Source: Anaerolineae bacterium (GTDB lineage Bacteria > Chloroflexota > Anaerolineae > B4-G1 > SLSP01). From it: DNA of 8,028 nt. The notes under the pieces were generated by a model. That model was not told the DNA's origin and searched no databases. It saw only the letters and a program-made list of their open reading frames with translations. The translations under genes were made by a program, and so were the position numbers. How positions within the stretch are numbered: position 1 is the stretch's first letter; each line of letters starts with the position of its first letter. Shown here piece by piece: positions 6,862 to 8,028 of this stretch. The stretch is taken from positions 1 through 8,028 of the forward strand of contig JAIOSN010000058.1 in NCBI GenBank assembly GCA_021107605.1. Direction: 5' to 3'.

Positions 6862-6956
6862 CTGGGTCAGTTAATTACTGGGTAGATTTAAGGAAGTTGC
6901 GGTGTTAGAATAGAGACACACAAGTTTGGAAATCTGTAGTACACAGAGGAGAAGTA

Positions 6957-7382
6957 ATGCGTAATCAAATCCCCGTCGCTGTCCATCTCTTCTTTTTGCA
7001 TAACGAGCAGGTGTTATTGTTGCGTCGTTTCAACACAGGTTATGAAGATGGTAATTATAGTGTCGTTGCTGGTCACGTTGATGCAGGTGAAAGTGTGACT
7101 CAAGCAGCCATCCGTGAGGCGCGTGAAGAAGTCGGTGTGAGCCTGAAGCCACAAGCTATTGAGGTCGTACACGTTATGCACCGCAAGTCCGACGATGAGC
7201 GCATTGACTTTTTCCTGACGGTCAAGGGTTGGGTTGGCGAAATTTCCAATAGAGAGCCGTGCAAGTGTGATGACCTCTCCTGGTATCCGCTGGCATCTTT
7301 GCCAAACAATATCATCCCATATGTAAAACGTGGATTGGAAAATTATCAGAACGGCATTCTCTATGGCGAGTTTGGTTGGTGA
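6957..7382 (+). CDS. Nudix hydrolase (MutT-type), first of a tandem pair
   Basis: This 141-residue single-domain Nudix enzyme is expected to hydrolyse a nucleoside diphosphate linked to another group, releasing a nucleotide monophosphate in a Mg- or Mn-dependent reaction. The substrate cannot be read from the sequence. The Nudix box GX5EX7REUXEEXGU is complete: G39, E45, R53, E54, E57, E58, G60. Flanking text such as VAVHLFFL, NTGYEDGNYSVVAGH, MHRKSDDERIDFF and the C-terminal YGEFGW matches a well-populated family of small bacterial Nudix proteins that I recognise by pattern. The ATG at 6957 follows AGAGGAGAAG at 6946-6954, a strong ribosome site. The gene is lower in G+C than the upstream genes where I counted (row 7021-7080: 26 of 60). 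The next Nudix gene starts 42 bases after its stop, so the two are probably co-transcribed. Confidence 0.93.
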   Translation: MRNQIPVAVHLFFLHNEQVLLLRRFNTGYEDGNYSVVAGHVDAGESVTQAAIREAREEVGVSLKPQAIEVVHVMHRKSDDERIDFFLTVKGWVGEISNREPCKCDDLSWYPLASLPNNIIPYVKRGLENYQNGILYGEFGW

Positions 7383-7424
7383 CCATATACAATTGGAGTA
7401 AATACAAGAGAACTTGGAGCGCCT

Positions 7425-7889
7425 ATGAGTGATTATATAAAGTGGATCAGAGGTAAAGTTGGTCACGACCAGATTTTTCTCAACTTCTCTGGGGCTTGCA
7501 TTACAAACGACAAGGGGGAAATCCTTCTCCAAAAAAGAGCGGCTTCTAGGGATGAGTGGGGTTTCCCTGGTGGGGCTTTAGAAATAGGCGAGTCTGCCGA
7601 AGAAGCGGTGATCAGGGAAGTCCAAGAAGAGACAGGTTTGAGCGTTGAGGTTGATACACTGATAGGGGTATACACCAAGTATTTCGACGTGTATTCCAAT
7701 GGCGACAAAGCACAAACTATACTTTTCTTTTTTCAATGCTCTGTCACCGGCGGCAGTCTGAATGTGGATCAAGAAGAGACTTTCGATCTATCATTCTTCG
7801 ATCCCCACAATGCCCCCGAACTATTCAATCAACAACATCGAGATATATTGTCTGATTACATAAGCCAGAGGCGCGGGGTCTTCCGCTAA
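7425..7889 (+). CDS. Nudix hydrolase, second of a tandem pair
   Basis: This 154-residue protein has a complete Nudix box: G50, E56, R64, E65, E68, E69, G71 (GALEIGESAEEAVIREVQEE). The N-terminal YIKWIRGKVGHDQIFL segment and the WGFPGGALEIGES wording place it with small Nudix enzymes often annotated as ADP-ribose pyrophosphatase-like or simply NUDIX domain proteins. Its true substrate is not known. It is only distantly similar to the Nudix protein just upstream: the N-termini and C-termini differ, so this is not a recent gene duplication. The ATG at 7425 follows TTGGAG at 7414-7419. The codon use and A+T-rich third positions match the first Nudix gene rather than the SWIM gene. Its stop (7887-7889) lies only 6 bases before the duplicated SWIM fragment. 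Confidence 0.92.
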   Translation: MSDYIKWIRGKVGHDQIFLNFSGACITNDKGEILLQKRAASRDEWGFPGGALEIGESAEEAVIREVQEETGLSVEVDTLIGVYTKYFDVYSNGDKAQTILFFFQCSVTGGSLNVDQEETFDLSFFDPHNAPELFNQQHRDILSDYISQRRGVFR

Positions 7890-7895
7890 TCATTA

Positions 7896-8001
7896 CTATC
7901 TGCAGCGCGTGCGCGGAATCTATCATCGGTTGAACGAGGAAGAACGCTGGCAAACGCTCATCGCTACGTTATGGGCCAATATCATTAAGTTAAGCCACTG
8001 A
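7896..8001 (+). pseudogene. Duplicated 3' fragment of the SWIM gene (direct repeat copy B)
   Basis: Bases 7896-7975 copy 6726-6805 with six mismatches, in the same reading phase. The codon changes are CGC to CAT (Arg to His), GAG to GAA, ACA to ACG, CTA to TTA (all silent) and CGG to TGG (Arg to Trp). After 7975 the copy diverges into ANIIKLSH and stops at 7999-8001. Upstream, the frame is closed by a TAA at 7861 inside the second Nudix gene, so the fragment has no start and no SWIM finger. It is a gene remnant rather than a functional gene. Confidence 0.88.
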
Positions 8002-8003
8002 CC

Positions 8004-8018
8004 AGACCTCAGAGGTCT
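8004..8018. repeat. Perfect short palindrome AGACCTC-A-GAGGTCT
   Basis: Seven bases pair perfectly around a single central A. As a hairpin it would form six pairs with a three-base loop. It lies just after the SWIM remnant stop and 115 bases after the second Nudix gene. No T-run follows, so it is not a standard terminator. It may be a copy of a dispersed palindromic repeat or a recombination junction. Confidence 0.6.
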
Positions 8019-8028
8019 TATGCGACCC

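Noticed and set aside
6861..6883. ACTGGGT repeated twice 16 bases apart after the SWIM stop
   Set aside because: Two short copies are too little to call an operator. Chance is a fair explanation.
6883..6911. TAGATT / TAGAAT as a promoter before the first Nudix gene
   Set aside because: The spacing is acceptable but the -35 match is poor, so sequence alone does not support it.
7014..7532. 172-codon minus-strand open frame across both Nudix genes
   Set aside because: It spans two intact Nudix genes on the opposite strand and shows no recognisable domain.
6957..7889. Antiphage or toxin-antitoxin module built from the Nudix pair
   Set aside because: Both are ordinary small Nudix enzymes with no partner such as a nuclease, TIR or Sir2 domain, so there is no positive evidence for defence.

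Overview
The window looks like part of a chromosome or large contig from an uncultured bacterium, most likely Chloroflexota (inference). The MiaB-type protein has the N-terminal 'YHIWT-GCQMN-ADS' and 'LNTCVVRQ' wording I associate with that phylum. The intergenic DNA is full of short tandem arrays and hairpin repeats of the kind seen in large repeat-rich environmental genomes. All recognisable genes lie on the + strand, but the gaps are long and filled with repeats, so this does not look like one compact operon.

Left part (1-2106): the 3' portion of a long gene that enters from outside the window. Its product has a charged coiled-coil-like stretch, then glycine-rich hydrophobic segments, then an unusual C-terminal region of about 14-16 leucine-rich units with an 11-residue period. 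I do not recognise the family. The hydrophobic core resembles large effector-like proteins of contractile injection system loci, but nothing else here supports that. The next gap (2107-2385) holds one copy of a dispersed repeat and a long imperfect palindrome just before a degV-type gene (2386-3249).

Middle part (3250-3702): a 453-base gene-free stretch built almost entirely from repeats. It holds ten 8-bp units that begin inside the degV stop region, four 7-bp units, two inverted pairs of a 'CTTTGCGCC/CTCCGTG' repeat family, and a 9-bp perfect inverted repeat. A tRNA methylthiotransferase gene (miaB-like, 3703-5049) follows, and a 7-bp tandem array begins across its stop codon. Next is a SWIM zinc-finger gene with a long helical C-terminal region (5119-6861).

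Right part (6862-8028): two tandem Nudix hydrolase genes (6957-7382 and 7425-7889), visibly lower in G+C where sampled. They are followed by an 80-base near-copy of the 3' end of the SWIM gene. The Nudix pair is therefore bracketed by a direct repeat made of SWIM coding sequence, which is the clearest sign of rearrangement or insertion in the window. DegV (lipid binding), MiaB (tRNA modification) and the Nudix enzymes (nucleotide pyrophosphate clean-up) are housekeeping-type functions with no obvious shared pathway. No CRISPR array, tRNA, rRNA or transposase gene was seen.
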